The position numbers and the translations under genes were made by a program. From Collimonas sp. OK607 (GTDB taxonomy: Bacteria > Pseudomonadota > Gammaproteobacteria > Burkholderiales > Burkholderiaceae_D), in the NCBI RefSeq assembly GCF_900111995.1, contig NZ_FOKF01000006.1:62001-126000 (forward strand): a DNA stretch of 64,000 bases, written 5' to 3'. The notes below the pieces were generated by a model that saw nothing but the letters and a program-made list of their open reading frames with translations, made no database searches and had not been told where the DNA came from. The stretch's first letter is position 1. The number at the start of each line of letters is the position of its first letter. Of this stretch, positions 10,772-19,147 are shown piece by piece.

Positions 10772-11470
10772 TCAACGCAAGCGGTGCAGATTCCGGGTTA
10801 GCTGTCGCACCGATTTTACTTTGACATCGACGTATTTGGGGCGCTTTATCACATTTGACTGGTCAGCCAGGTATTGCGTAACCCAGGCCGTACGCATGCC
10901 GACCCATTTGGCCGCTTTGAGCGTAGCAATCGTGTCTTCCACCAAAATGCAGCGTCGCGCCGGGATTTTTTCCCTTGCCAGCAGCTGGCGCAGCATGTGG
11001 CGCGACGGTTTCGGCCGCAGCTGCCGGTGGACATGCATGGATTCGATTGAAATATGTTTACCGAAATGGCGCTGCAGGCGCAGGTGACGCATGACGTCGC
11101 CCGAGTAACGCAGCGGTGCATTGGTCAGCAGGATCTTGCGCCCCGGCAGGCGCTTGAGCAAATTGATCAAGCCGCGTTCGGCCCGGATCATGCTCTGCAG
11201 ATCGTCAAACCGGTGCGCTTCGCGTAGGAAATCCTCGGGCCGCACCTGATGATGCTTGACCAGGCCCAGCAAGGTCGCGCCGTAGCGCCGCCAATAGAAC
11301 TCGCGGGCGGCATTGACCGTGGCAGCATCGGCATCGACGCCGTCGCTGCCCAGCGTGCGCGCCATGAAGGCGTTCATGTTGTCGTGAATCGCCGGAAAAA
11401 TTGCATGCGATGCGTTGTGCAGGGTATTGTCCAGATCGAACAGCCAGAGCGCTGTAGTATTCGTTACCAT
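10772..11470 (-). CDS. HAD-family hydrolase, probable pyrimidine 5'-nucleotidase
   Basis: A 232-residue haloacid-dehalogenase-type phosphatase. Motif I is FDLDNTLHNA (nucleophile and acid Asp at about 11 and 13), motif II is the serine/threonine of LLTNAPLR, motif III a lysine near KPSRHM and motif IV VEDTIATL. The cap is helical and C1-type. The sequence pattern is that of the pyrimidine 5'-nucleotidase (YjjG/Sdt1-like) group often found beside slmA in this order, so it probably dephosphorylates pyrimidine or non-canonical nucleotides. It begins only 38 bases from the divergent TraB/GumN-like gene, so the two promoters must overlap or lie inside each other's coding sequence. Confidence 0.82.
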   Translation of the reverse strand: MVTNTTALWLFDLDNTLHNASHAIFPAIHDNMNAFMARTLGSDGVDADAATVNAAREFYWRRYGATLLGLVKHHQVRPEDFLREAHRFDDLQSMIRAERGLINLLKRLPGRKILLTNAPLRYSGDVMRHLRLQRHFGKHISIESMHVHRQLRPKPSRHMLRQLLAREKIPARRCILVEDTIATLKAAKWVGMRTAWVTQYLADQSNVIKRPKYVDVKVKSVRQLTRNLHRLR

Positions 11471-11508
11471 TGTGCAGGGAATTGCATTTGTTTTACCAAG
11501 GAGAAAGT

Positions 11509-12444
11509 GTGCTTCGTCAGATTATAGTGACATTGTGCTGGTTGCCGCTGAGCTTGCTTGCCCTGACCGGCCAGGCCAACTCTGTCGAGCCCGCTGCAGT
11601 GCAAGCCGGAGCTGTGCCCGAGCGCCAGGGTGGCGCCTTGTTCAAGATACAGCGCGCCGGTCAAAGCGCCTACGTATTCGGCACCATCCATGTCGGCCGC
11701 GCCGACTTTTACCCCTTCGACGACAAAGTCTTGCAAGCGTTGCAACACTCTTCGTCAGTAGCGTTGGAAATCGACCCCGGCAATACGCAGGGACTATCCG
11801 CCCTGATGACTAAATACGGAATCTACGCCGATGGCAAATCACTGGCCAAGGAATTGCCGCAGCCTTTGCAAAAGCAGCTCAATCCGCTGCTGGAAAAATA
11901 TGACCTGACCCCAGCCGCATTGGCAAACATGAAACCGTGGCTGCTGGCGACCGTGCTGGGTATCAGCGAATACACCTATCAAGGCTACCTGCCGCAATAT
12001 GGCGTCGACAGTACATTGGCGGCTTTTGCGAAAAGCCACGACAAACCCCTGGTTGAACTGGAAACCGCTGAACAGCAATTGTCCTTGCTGGGCAAGCTGA
12101 CTTCAACTGAACAGATCCAGTTCCTGCAAGACAGCATCGATGAAATACAAGATCCGGAAAAAGCGCGACGTTCAATGCAATTGATCACGCTGTGGCGCAA
12201 TGGCGATGTCGAGGGCTTGACCACCATGCTGGCGGAAATGACCAGCGACGATACTTTCACCGGCAAATTCGTGCAGCGCGCTTTGCTGGTTGAGCGTAAT
12301 CCCGGCCTGGCCGGCGGCATCGAGAAACTGGCTGGCACGACGCCGCATGCTTTCGTCGGCATCGGTATGCTGCACCTGGTGGGTAAAGACAGCGTGCTGG
12401 CGATATTGCAACAGCGCGGCTATACGGTAACCCGCATTTATTAA
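11509..12444 (+). CDS. TraB/GumN family protein (TIKI-like), exported
   Basis: A 311-residue protein of the TraB/PrgY/GumN family, related to TIKI metalloproteases. The two characteristic GxxH sites are visible: FGTIHVG near residue 60 and GIGMLHLVG near 287, with a conserved acidic residue in VALEID. The start is GTG at 11509: AAGGAG lies 5 bases upstream and the reading then gives a signal peptide (LRQIIVTLCWLPLSLLALTG). A longer frame from 11470 lacks these. A periplasmic or surface protease or pheromone-binding role is known only for distant relatives, so function here is unassigned. mnmC starts 9 bases after its stop. Confidence 0.82.
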   Translation: MLRQIIVTLCWLPLSLLALTGQANSVEPAAVQAGAVPERQGGALFKIQRAGQSAYVFGTIHVGRADFYPFDDKVLQALQHSSSVALEIDPGNTQGLSALMTKYGIYADGKSLAKELPQPLQKQLNPLLEKYDLTPAALANMKPWLLATVLGISEYTYQGYLPQYGVDSTLAAFAKSHDKPLVELETAEQQLSLLGKLTSTEQIQFLQDSIDEIQDPEKARRSMQLITLWRNGDVEGLTTMLAEMTSDDTFTGKFVQRALLVERNPGLAGGIEKLAGTTPHAFVGIGMLHLVGKDSVLAILQQRGYTVTRIY

Positions 12445-12452
12445 CCGCCATC

Positions 12453-14294
12453 TTGATCCCGAATCCAGTTACCGTGCCGACCGATACCGATCTTGCACTC
12501 CATTGGCGTGAGCGGGACAGCTTCGTGCTGCTCGATAGCGAATTCGGCAGCGGCGAACATTTTTTCGCCGCCTGGCAAGCATGGCGTGACGATCCGCAAC
12601 GTCCCCGGCAATTGCATTATCTGGCGCTGCTGCCGCAACTTGCTGCACTCCACGACCTGCAGCAAGCCGCGGAAAGATTTCCGGAATGGCAGGCCATGTA
12701 CGCCGAACTGTGCAGCGCGTGGCCACCCGCGGTGCCGGGGTTTCATCGGATTTTCCTGCAACATGAGCAACTGGTCCTGACGCTGATGATCGGCGATGGC
12801 GCGGCGTGTTTGCGTCAGATAGTCGCTAAAGTGGACGCCTTCCAAATGCTCGGGCGTAGCTGGAAAGCCTGGCCAGTCGCTGCGCTAGGCACCCTTGGAA
12901 AATTAGCTGCTCAGCATGCCACCCTGGATATCTGCGGATTGGAAGCTGCGGCGCGCAAGCAATTGCAGCAAGCCGGATTCGTGTTTGAAAATGACGTCGA
13001 TAACAGGTCTGAATCAGACACCCATTCAATCATTTCATGCGCCCGTTTTGCGCCACGTTTTACCGCGCGGTCGGCAGCAGCAATTATCCATGGCGACCGC
13101 CGCGCGATCATCATCGGCGCCGGCCTGGCCGGTAGCGCCGCTTGCCAACGCCTGGTGCAACGCGGCTGGAGTGTCGACCTGATCGAAAGCCATGCGGTGC
13201 CGGCACAGCAAGCCTCCGGCAATATCGCTGGCATTTTCATGCCTGTGCTGTCGCGCGACGACAATCCCGGTTCGCGCCTCAGCCGCAGCGCCTATCTGTT
13301 TGCCCTGCAGGCCTGGCGCCGGCTGGGCGGCATAGGCACAACCTTTACCGGCGCTGCCTGCGGTGTCCTGCAAATCGCGCGCGATGCCGAACATGCTAAC
13401 GGTCAGCAGCAACTGGCAGCTTTTTGGCGCTACCCCGCCGACTATGCGCAGTGGCTGGATCAGGCCGCAGCGAGCCACCTCGCCGGCTGCCCGGTCAGCG
13501 ACGGTGGCTGGTACTTTCCCGCCGCCGGCTGGGTACAGCCGCGCAGTCTGTGCCAGGCGATGCTGGATGACTGCATAAGTCGTCAGCAAACCCAACGCCT
13601 GCAAACCCATTTTGGACGGCACGCGGCGCTACTCGAACGCAAGCAGGACAGCTGGCTCATACGCGATCAACACGGAACCGAGATAGCCAGCGCACCGGTG
13701 GTGATTCTGGCAAATGCCTGTGACGCCCTGCAGTTTCCCCAGGCAGAAGATCTGCCCTTGACGGCCATCCGTGGCCAGATCACCTACATTAAAGCCGGGC
13801 AAGTTCCAGCCATCGCACCGGTGATATGCGGCGAAGCCTACCTGACGCCGGCTTATGAAGGGTTGTGCAGCGCCGGTGCTTCGTATGACAAGGATATGCA
13901 GCAGACGCTGCGCCAGGACAGCCAGGACGACAATCTGACGCGCCTGGCCAACATCTTGCCGGGCTGGCAGGCGGGGGCATTGCCGCTAGCCGGACGTGTC
14001 GGCTTTCGCTGTGTCGCCAGCGATCGCCTGCCTTTGGTTGGCGCCTTACCGGATAAAACCGGTGCATGTGCCGTGCGCGAAGCGAAATTGAAAGACCTGG
14101 CCCGTTTTCCTGGCTTATACAGCCTGCTTGGCTACGCCTCGCGCGGTTTGATATGGGCACCGCTGGCGGCTGAATTGCTGGTGTCGCAACTTAATGGAGA
14201 GCCGTTGCCGATTGAAGCCGATCTGGCGGCAGCACTCGATCCGGCGCGATTTTTATTGAAAAAACAACGTCGAAGTGAGCCGCCAGGTCGATAA
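12453..14294 (+). CDS. mnmC: MnmC-type tRNA 5-methylaminomethyl-2-thiouridine biosynthesis protein with degenerate methyltransferase half
   Basis: MnmC modifies U34 of tRNAs in two steps. The C-terminal FAD oxidoreductase removes the carboxymethyl group and the N-terminal SAM-dependent methyltransferase adds a methyl. The oxidoreductase half here (about 205-600) is intact: FAD loop AIIIGAGLAGSAACQRL, then SGNIAGIFMP, the typical cap and GLYSLLGYASRGLIWAPL at the end. The N-terminal half is recognisable by order (FGSGEHFF, AAWQAW, WPPAVPGFHR, LTLMIGD) but is shorter. It lacks the DGFAPAKNPDMW catalytic/SAM block, having DAFQMLGRSWKAW instead. The start is uncertain: TTG at 12453 or GTG at 12474, neither with a good ribosome-binding site. 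It shares an operon with the TraB/GumN gene. Confidence 0.85.
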   Translation: MIPNPVTVPTDTDLALHWRERDSFVLLDSEFGSGEHFFAAWQAWRDDPQRPRQLHYLALLPQLAALHDLQQAAERFPEWQAMYAELCSAWPPAVPGFHRIFLQHEQLVLTLMIGDGAACLRQIVAKVDAFQMLGRSWKAWPVAALGTLGKLAAQHATLDICGLEAAARKQLQQAGFVFENDVDNRSESDTHSIISCARFAPRFTARSAAAIIHGDRRAIIIGAGLAGSAACQRLVQRGWSVDLIESHAVPAQQASGNIAGIFMPVLSRDDNPGSRLSRSAYLFALQAWRRLGGIGTTFTGAACGVLQIARDAEHANGQQQLAAFWRYPADYAQWLDQAAASHLAGCPVSDGGWYFPAAGWVQPRSLCQAMLDDCISRQQTQRLQTHFGRHAALLERKQDSWLIRDQHGTEIASAPVVILANACDALQFPQAEDLPLTAIRGQITYIKAGQVPAIAPVICGEAYLTPAYEGLCSAGASYDKDMQQTLRQDSQDDNLTRLANILPGWQAGALPLAGRVGFRCVASDRLPLVGALPDKTGACAVREAKLKDLARFPGLYSLLGYASRGLIWAPLAAELLVSQLNGEPLPIEADLAAALDPARFLLKKQRRSEPPGR

Positions 14295-14300
14295 CGGGAA

Positions 14301-14389
14301 GTAGGGTGGGCAAGCTTTTTTGCCCACGCGTTGCCGCAAAAACTTATGGTGAATTTGAGGTCACGCGTGGGCACAGGTGCCCACCCTAC
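14301..14389. repeat. Palindromic repeat element, copy 1 (REP/BIME-like)
   Basis: Outer arms gtagggtgggca (14301-14312) and tgcccaccctac (14378-14389) are perfect inverted repeats. Inner arms tgcccacgcg (14321-14330) and cgcgtgggca (14364-14373) are also perfect. The sequence can form one long cruciform or two short hairpins. A second copy with the same four arms lies at 40562-40644. It sits between two convergent genes and supplies the stop codon of the YXWGXW gene. Confidence 0.88.
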
Positions 14390-14703
14390 CGATCCCACCG
14401 GTATGGCCGCATCCGCCAGTCGCCGCGCGGGCCTTGTTCCCAGCGTGGCGGTACATAGCGGTAACCTGGCCGCGCTCTCATCCATGCACCGCCCACCCAC
14501 ACGTGGCGATGGCCGGTCCAGCGCCAGTATCCTGGCGCCCAGACGTAGCCGTAGCGTGGTGGCGGCACCACTTCATAACGTGGCGGTGGCGGCCGCCCGA
14601 TCTGGACCCCGACATAGGTTGCCGCCTGGACCTGAGTCAGCGGCGTCATCATGCCGGCGCCTAGCGTCAGCAAACTGATGCATAAAATCGATTTGATCTT
14701 CAT
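14386..14703 (-). CDS. Small exported YXWGXW repeat-type protein
   Basis: A 105-residue protein with a clear signal peptide ([19 protein letters not shown], cleaved around VQAA). The mature part is rich in Pro, Arg, Tyr and Trp. It contains tandem aromatic units of the YXWGXW repeat family ([41 protein letters not shown]). Such proteins are secreted or periplasmic and of unknown function. GGAGG lies 5-6 bases before the ATG. The TAG stop and the last bases fall inside the palindromic repeat, so the repeat insertion may have set the present C-terminus. Confidence 0.82.
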   Translation of the reverse strand: MKIKSILCISLLTLGAGMMTPLTQVQAATYVGVQIGRPPPPRYEVVPPPRYGYVWAPGYWRWTGHRHVWVGGAWMRARPGYRYVPPRWEQGPRGDWRMRPYRWDR

Positions 14704-14972
14704 TAGATACCTCCTTCATTCATTTAGGAACATCTGGTGACGATTAAAATATAGGCTACAAAAATACCGGCACTTGTAATTTTGTGTTTCCAAAAGATAC
14801 AGGGCAGGCCAGAGCCTGGCTGGCTTGCAGGGGCGCCCGGACTGCCATTCCGCTCCCGCTAAGGTAAAATGGCGGCCTGCCACACGGCATTGTCGTTTTA
14901 TAAAAATAATTGCGGGATAGTGCAGCCGCAATGCGACCACACACTGTCCCCACCTGATTTCCCGGAATACCC

Positions 14973-16592
14973 ATGTTGCGATTGAATGAAATACAGCTTC
15001 CCCTCGACCATCCTGAAGACGCGCTGCAGGCAGCGATTCTGGCGCGGCTGGGAATTTCCGCTGAAGAAATGCTTGGTTACACAATTTTCCGCCGCAGTTA
15101 CGATGCCCGCAAAAAAACCGCGGTGATCCTGACTTACAGCGTAGATGTCGATCTCAAGGACGAGAGCGCTGTCCTCAAGCGGATGAAGGGTGATCGCAGC
15201 GTAGTGCCGACACCTGACTCCAACTACCATTTTGTAGCGCAGGCGCCCGGCCAGCTGAAATCACGGCCGGTGGTTATCGGCACCGGGCCATGCGGCCTGT
15301 TTGCCGGCTTGATCCTGGCGCAGATGGGATTCAATCCGATCATCCTGGAACGCGGCAAGGCGGTGCGCGAACGCACCAAGGATACCTGGGGACTGTGGCG
15401 CAAACGCGAGCTGCAGCCGGAGTCCAACGTCCAGTTCGGTGAAGGCGGTGCCGGAACGTTTTCCGACGGCAAGCTGTGGACCCAGATCAAGGATCCCAAG
15501 CATTACGGCCGCAAGGTACTGACCGAATTCGTCAAGGCCGATGCGCCGGACGAGATCATGTACGTCAGCAAGCCGCATATCGGCACTTTCCGGCTGGTCA
15601 AGATGGTGGAGCAAATGCGCGCCAGCATCGAAGCGCTGGGCGGCGAATTCCGCTTCCAGCAAAAAGTCGAAGACATCGACATCAAATGGGAAAACGACCA
15701 GGGCCAGGTGCGCGCGATCGTGCTCGCCAGCGGTGAAACGATCATGACCGACCATGTGGTCTTGGCGATCGGCCACAGCGCCCGCGATACCTTCCAGATG
15801 CTGTACGACCGTGGCGTGTATATCGAAGCCAAACCGTTCTCCCTCGGCTTCCGCATTGAACACCCGCAATCCTTGATCGACCGCTGCCGCTTCGGCCCCA
15901 GCGCCGGCAATCCGATACTGGGCGCGGCTGATTACAAGCTGGTCCATCACAGTACAAATGGTCGTGCGGTCTACAGCTTCTGCATGTGCCCGGGCGGTAC
16001 CGTGGTGGCCGCCACCTCGGAACCGGGGCGCGTGGTAACCAACGGCATGAGCCAATATTCACGCAACGAACGCAATGCCAACAGCGGCATCGTGGTCGGC
16101 ATCACGCCGGACGATTATCCGGGCCATCCGCTGGCCGGGATCGCTTTCCAGCGTCAGTGGGAATCGCGCGCATTCGAACTGGGCGGCGGCACCTATGATG
16201 CCCCCGGCCAGCTGGTAGGCGACTTTATCGCCGGCCGGCCATCGACCACGCTCGGTTCTGTGATCCCTTCCTACAAACCCGGTGTCCATCTGGGCGACCT
16301 GAGCACAGCCCTGCCTGATTACGCAATTGCCGCCATCCGTGAAGCGTTGCCGGTATTCGACAAGCAGATTCGTGGCTTCGCCATGAACGACGCGGTGCTG
16401 ACCGGCGTCGAAACCCGCACTTCATCGCCGGTGCGCATCAAACGCCACGACGACAACCTGCAAAGCTTGAATACGACTGGTTTGTTTCCGGCCGGAGAAG
16501 GCGCCGGGTACGCGGGCGGTATCATGTCGGCGGCGATTGACGGGATCCGGGTAGCGGAAGCGGTGGCGTTGAGCATGCTGAACAAACAGTAA
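14973..16592 (+). CDS. FAD-dependent dehydrogenase of unknown substrate (COG2509-like)
   Basis: A 539-residue flavoprotein. After about 90 N-terminal residues typical of this group (GYTIFRRSYDARKK), it has a dinucleotide-binding site VVIGTGPCGLFAGLILAQMG and an acidic strand end (ILERG). These are followed by VQFGEGGAGTFSDGKLWTQIKD, a hallmark of the uncharacterised FAD-dependent dehydrogenase family. The end GLFPAGEGAGYAGGIMSAAIDG is the FAD-contact motif. No physiological substrate is known for the family. It stands alone; a toxin-antitoxin pair faces it. Confidence 0.88.
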   Translation: MLRLNEIQLPLDHPEDALQAAILARLGISAEEMLGYTIFRRSYDARKKTAVILTYSVDVDLKDESAVLKRMKGDRSVVPTPDSNYHFVAQAPGQLKSRPVVIGTGPCGLFAGLILAQMGFNPIILERGKAVRERTKDTWGLWRKRELQPESNVQFGEGGAGTFSDGKLWTQIKDPKHYGRKVLTEFVKADAPDEIMYVSKPHIGTFRLVKMVEQMRASIEALGGEFRFQQKVEDIDIKWENDQGQVRAIVLASGETIMTDHVVLAIGHSARDTFQMLYDRGVYIEAKPFSLGFRIEHPQSLIDRCRFGPSAGNPILGAADYKLVHHSTNGRAVYSFCMCPGGTVVAATSEPGRVVTNGMSQYSRNERNANSGIVVGITPDDYPGHPLAGIAFQRQWESRAFELGGGTYDAPGQLVGDFIAGRPSTTLGSVIPSYKPGVHLGDLSTALPDYAIAAIREALPVFDKQIRGFAMNDAVLTGVETRTSSPVRIKRHDDNLQSLNTTGLFPAGEGAGYAGGIMSAAIDGIRVAEAVALSMLNKQ

Positions 16593-16617
16593 ACATGCTC
16601 GATGGGGAATTGTGGGC

Positions 16618-16899
16618 TTAACGTTTTTCTGCTGTCTTGTACACGGCGTTCCGCTCGCGCTTACCCACGGCTATGACTAGTACGACCAACTCTTTGTCGC
16701 GCACTTCGTAGACTAGCCGGTAGCCCGCGTGGCGCAACTTGATTTTATATCGATTTCCGGAGCCGGACAGCTGCGCTGACGGCACTTGGGGACTGAGCAA
16801 CCGTTCTGCCAGTTTCTTTTTGAACTGCTCCCGCATGTCCTGATCCAGCTTGCGCCATTCCTTCAATGCTTCCTCCAGGAAGGCTAGCTCAAAGCTCAT
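16618..16899 (-). CDS. RelE/StbE-type toxin
   Basis: A 93-residue RelE/ParE superfamily toxin, closest in pattern to StbE/RelE mRNA interferases. It reads MSFELAFLEEALKEWRKLD, then LSGSGNRYKIKLRHAGYRLVYEVRD and VLVIAVGKRERNAVY. The basic and tyrosine residues of the RelE active site are present (R/K in the YRLVYEV strand and the KRERNAVY tail). ATG 16899 gives the family length; a longer frame reaches 16950. It overlaps the 3' end of the upstream antitoxin gene by 11 bases, the classic toxin-antitoxin coupling. Confidence 0.88.
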   Translation of the reverse strand: MSFELAFLEEALKEWRKLDQDMREQFKKKLAERLLSPQVPSAQLSGSGNRYKIKLRHAGYRLVYEVRDKELVVLVIAVGKRERNAVYKTAEKR

Positions 16900-17203
16900 C
16901 CAGCCTGACCTGGACCACAGCTTGACCTTTCCGGGAGTCTGCGACGGCATTCAACTCCATGTCTTCCAGCTTGTTCATCAGTACTTCATAGGCTTTTGCC
17001 GGAACGCAATAAAAAACCGGTTGGTTCCGGTTTAATATCGCCACAGGAAATCCTTCGCCGGCAGAAACGGTTCCCATCGGATCTTTTTTTAACTCGGAAA
17101 CGCTCGCTGTCGTTTCGGCAAGAATCATGTGCACCATAGAAATACGTTTAAAGGCATTGTTAACAGCACCAATAATAGCATCATTCATAGTACTTTCATG
17201 CAT
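16889..17203 (-). CDS. StbD-type antitoxin (Phd/YefM-like)
   Basis: A 104-residue antitoxin. The core ILAETTASVSELKKDPMG and the following FPVAILNRNQPVFYCVPAKAYE are those of StbD/Phd-type antitoxins; the DNA-binding N-terminal fold precedes the toxin-binding C-terminal helix. AGAGGTGG lies 5 bases before the ATG at 17203. This start gives about 20 residues (MNDAIIGAVNNAF) ahead of the usual family start, and an internal ATG could be used instead. The product normally neutralises the toxin and represses its own operon. Confidence 0.85.
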   Translation of the reverse strand: MHESTMNDAIIGAVNNAFKRISMVHMILAETTASVSELKKDPMGTVSAGEGFPVAILNRNQPVFYCVPAKAYEVLMNKLEDMELNAVADSRKGQAVVQVRLDEL

Positions 17204-17352
17204 ATCGTCCACCTCTTGAAAGATCCCAGTATGGCCCAACTTTCACAGCCAATTTGAACGCATGCGGTAAGTTTTGGCTGAATTTCTATCTCGTGCTGAC
17301 GACGTACAGTACAGATGCAAAACCGAGGGCGTGCCAGGTGTAGGTGGACAAA

Positions 17353-17378
17353 AAAAATACGCGAGAACGCGTATTTTT
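17353..17378. terminator. Bidirectional terminator between the winged-helix gene and the antitoxin operon
   Basis: A perfect 11-bp stem (aaaaatacgcg / cgcgtattttt) with an agaa loop and A/T runs on both sides. On the minus strand it lies 39 bases after the stop of the winged-helix gene and insulates the toxin-antitoxin operon. Confidence 0.85.
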
Positions 17379-17416
17379 ATGACAGAGCCCTATGCATCGA
17401 TCGACAGCCGGAATAG

Positions 17417-17779
17417 CTATTTACTGGCATCCCGCGTCGCCTGCAGCAAGCACTTCGACAACTTATCGAAATGCAGCCACGCCGCCTGGCTCAACTCCAC
17501 CTGCTTGCGGCGCGTATCGTCGGTATCCGTCAATACGATCCAGCCTTTTTCCCGCATCGACTTCAGGCGTGCGTGCAGCATGGCAGGCGAACCGAGTTCG
17601 CTTTGCGCCATCATGTCGCGTACCGACAAGCGCTCCTTGGCTTGTCCCGCGCGCGCAACAAATGCCAAAATACGATCTTCCAATGGGTCTAGCGATGGCA
17701 GCGACGGCAGGCCGCGCAGCGCATTCGCCAGTTGCAAAAAGCGCACATAGATATCTGCAGGTCGATTATTTTTTTCCAT
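17417..17779 (-). CDS. Small winged-helix (MarR-like) transcriptional regulator
   Basis: A 120-residue protein with a predicted winged helix-turn-helix. A helical lead (DIYVRFLQLANALRG) is followed by LDPLEDRILAFVARAG, LSVRDMMAQSELGSPAMLHARLKSMREKGWI as helix-turn-helix, and VLTDTDDTRRKQVELS as the wing. No sensor domain is visible. Target genes and ligand are unknown; the divergent MASE1-like gene is the nearest candidate, 175 bases away. ATG 17779 was chosen over an upstream in-frame start because the fold begins just after it. Confidence 0.72.
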   Translation of the reverse strand: MEKNNRPADIYVRFLQLANALRGLPSLPSLDPLEDRILAFVARAGQAKERLSVRDMMAQSELGSPAMLHARLKSMREKGWIVLTDTDDTRRKQVELSQAAWLHFDKLSKCLLQATRDASK

Positions 17780-17954
17780 AACTCTATTGTAAGCTGTTGC
17801 CAGAAACATCAGAAATAATCTGCAAACGCTGTTGCATCGTTATTAATTCGCTGCTGAATCGCTGTTAATTTTATATCGATAATACCCGTCATTTCACCGC
17901 AATCGCAAGTATCTTCCAACGCCCGCGCAGATACTTCGGTAATATACGCGCGTC

Positions 17955-18524
17955 ATGATCACTATCCCGTCCACTGTCGAGAAACTGCGGCTTAACCTGC
18001 TGACCGTCACCGCTACAGTGATGGTCTATATGCTGGTGTACATGGCCAACGACTGGCTATTCAAGCACATCGAATTTACCCAGGGAATTGCCTGGATCTA
18101 TCTGCCGGCGGGGATACGGCTTATCTGTACTTTGCTATTTGCCGAGGCGGGCGTGCTCGGCATCCTGATCGGCTCAGTGCTGACTTCCAGCCTCTACGCC
18201 CTCTTTCCCGGTGATCCGGTCACCACCATCGGTTACAGCATCATCTCAGCGCTGGCGCCTTATCTTGCCTACAGATTCACATTGCAAGAGATGCGTCTGC
18301 AACGGTCGCTGAGCAATCTGACCACGATGCGCCTGCTGGCCTGCATCCTGTTATACGGGCTCGCCAATCCGCTGTTGCAGCTGGTGTGGTTTGTATTGCG
18401 CGGCGTCTCCTATCATTTCTGGTCGGGCCTGGTCGTGATGTCGATCGGCGACCTGACCGGCTCTCTGATCGTGGTCTATGCAATCAAGCTCCTGCTGTCT
18501 TTCGTTCCGTTGCCGCGCCTTTAA
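17955..18524 (+). CDS. Integral membrane protein resembling a standalone MASE1 domain
   Basis: A 189-residue hydrophobic protein with about five or six membrane segments. The stretch IAWIYLPAGIRLICTLLF followed by GVLGILIGSVLTSSLYALF is typical of MASE1 sensory membrane domains, which normally precede a histidine kinase, GGDEF or other output domain. No output domain follows here: the frame ends at PLPRL and the next gene is 215 bases away. Function unknown. It is divergent from a winged-helix regulator. Confidence 0.65.
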   Translation: MITIPSTVEKLRLNLLTVTATVMVYMLVYMANDWLFKHIEFTQGIAWIYLPAGIRLICTLLFAEAGVLGILIGSVLTSSLYALFPGDPVTTIGYSIISALAPYLAYRFTLQEMRLQRSLSNLTTMRLLACILLYGLANPLLQLVWFVLRGVSYHFWSGLVVMSIGDLTGSLIVVYAIKLLLSFVPLPRL

Positions 18525-18739
18525 GCAAGCCCGGCACACGTAACACGCGACGCGCACAGCGCCCTTTCTCCAAAATTCTCTCGCCGATCTTCTGCTTAAC
18601 TTTTCGTAGCGTCATCACCACATCGCCGCCGATTGTAATACTGCCGAAATAATTCATCGCTATTCTGCCGACAGTTATAGAAATTATAGCGGTTAGCGAA
18701 TTCACGCTATCACCGCGCATCTTTCATCGGGGTAGTGCA

Positions 18740-19147
18740 ATGCGTAGTTGGGACGAACCAAAAAAGCGGAAAGCTCGCGTCGAAATCATTCCTATGATCG
18801 ACGTCATGATGTTTCTACTGGTGTTTTTTGTGCTGATCAGCCTCAACGTCATTCCTGCGCTCGGCATGAAAACGCATTTGCCGACGGCCAGCAGTTCACA
18901 GGATCTGAAACCGCAAAACAAGGCGGTCGTCACACTCGGTCTCAACGACGCATTGCAAGTCGACGGCGTCGACACCAAAATCGGCGAGCTGCCGACGCGC
19001 TTGAATCTGGCAAAGAAGAACGGTGAAAAACTCAACGTCATCGTCAACAGCGATCGTGGAGTCGAAGTGCAGCGGCTGGTGGAAGTGATGGACACGCTGA
19101 AACAGAACGGCTTCGAATCGATCTCCATTGCTACCCGCAAGCCGTGA
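18740..19147 (+). CDS. exbD: ExbD-type biopolymer transport protein
   Basis: A 135-residue ExbD: short basic cytoplasmic start, one membrane helix with the essential aspartate (IIPMIDVMMFLLVFFVLI, Asp at about 21), and a periplasmic domain ending in a RLVEVMDTLKQNGF block. With ExbB it forms the proton channel that energises TonB. It is first of a run of co-directional genes and overlaps tonB by one base (TGATG). The 215-bp gap upstream must hold the promoter; I find no convincing Fur or Pho box in it. Confidence 0.93.
   Translation: MRSWDEPKKRKARVEIIPMIDVMMFLLVFFVLISLNVIPALGMKTHLPTASSSQDLKPQNKAVVTLGLNDALQVDGVDTKIGELPTRLNLAKKNGEKLNVIVNSDRGVEVQRLVEVMDTLKQNGFESISIATRKP

Noticed and set aside
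14301-14389. CRISPR-like appearance of the repeated arms
   Set aside because: Arms are inverted, not regularly spaced direct repeats, and there are no spacers.
18484-18720. A 78-codon minus-strand frame in the gap before exbD
   Set aside because: It overlaps the end of the MASE1-like gene, has no ribosome-binding site and no known motif. A shorter form starting at 18657 reads plausibly but cannot be supported without conservation.
18525-18739. Fur or Pho box sought before exbD
   Set aside because: AT-rich stretches are present, but no site matches either consensus well enough to report.
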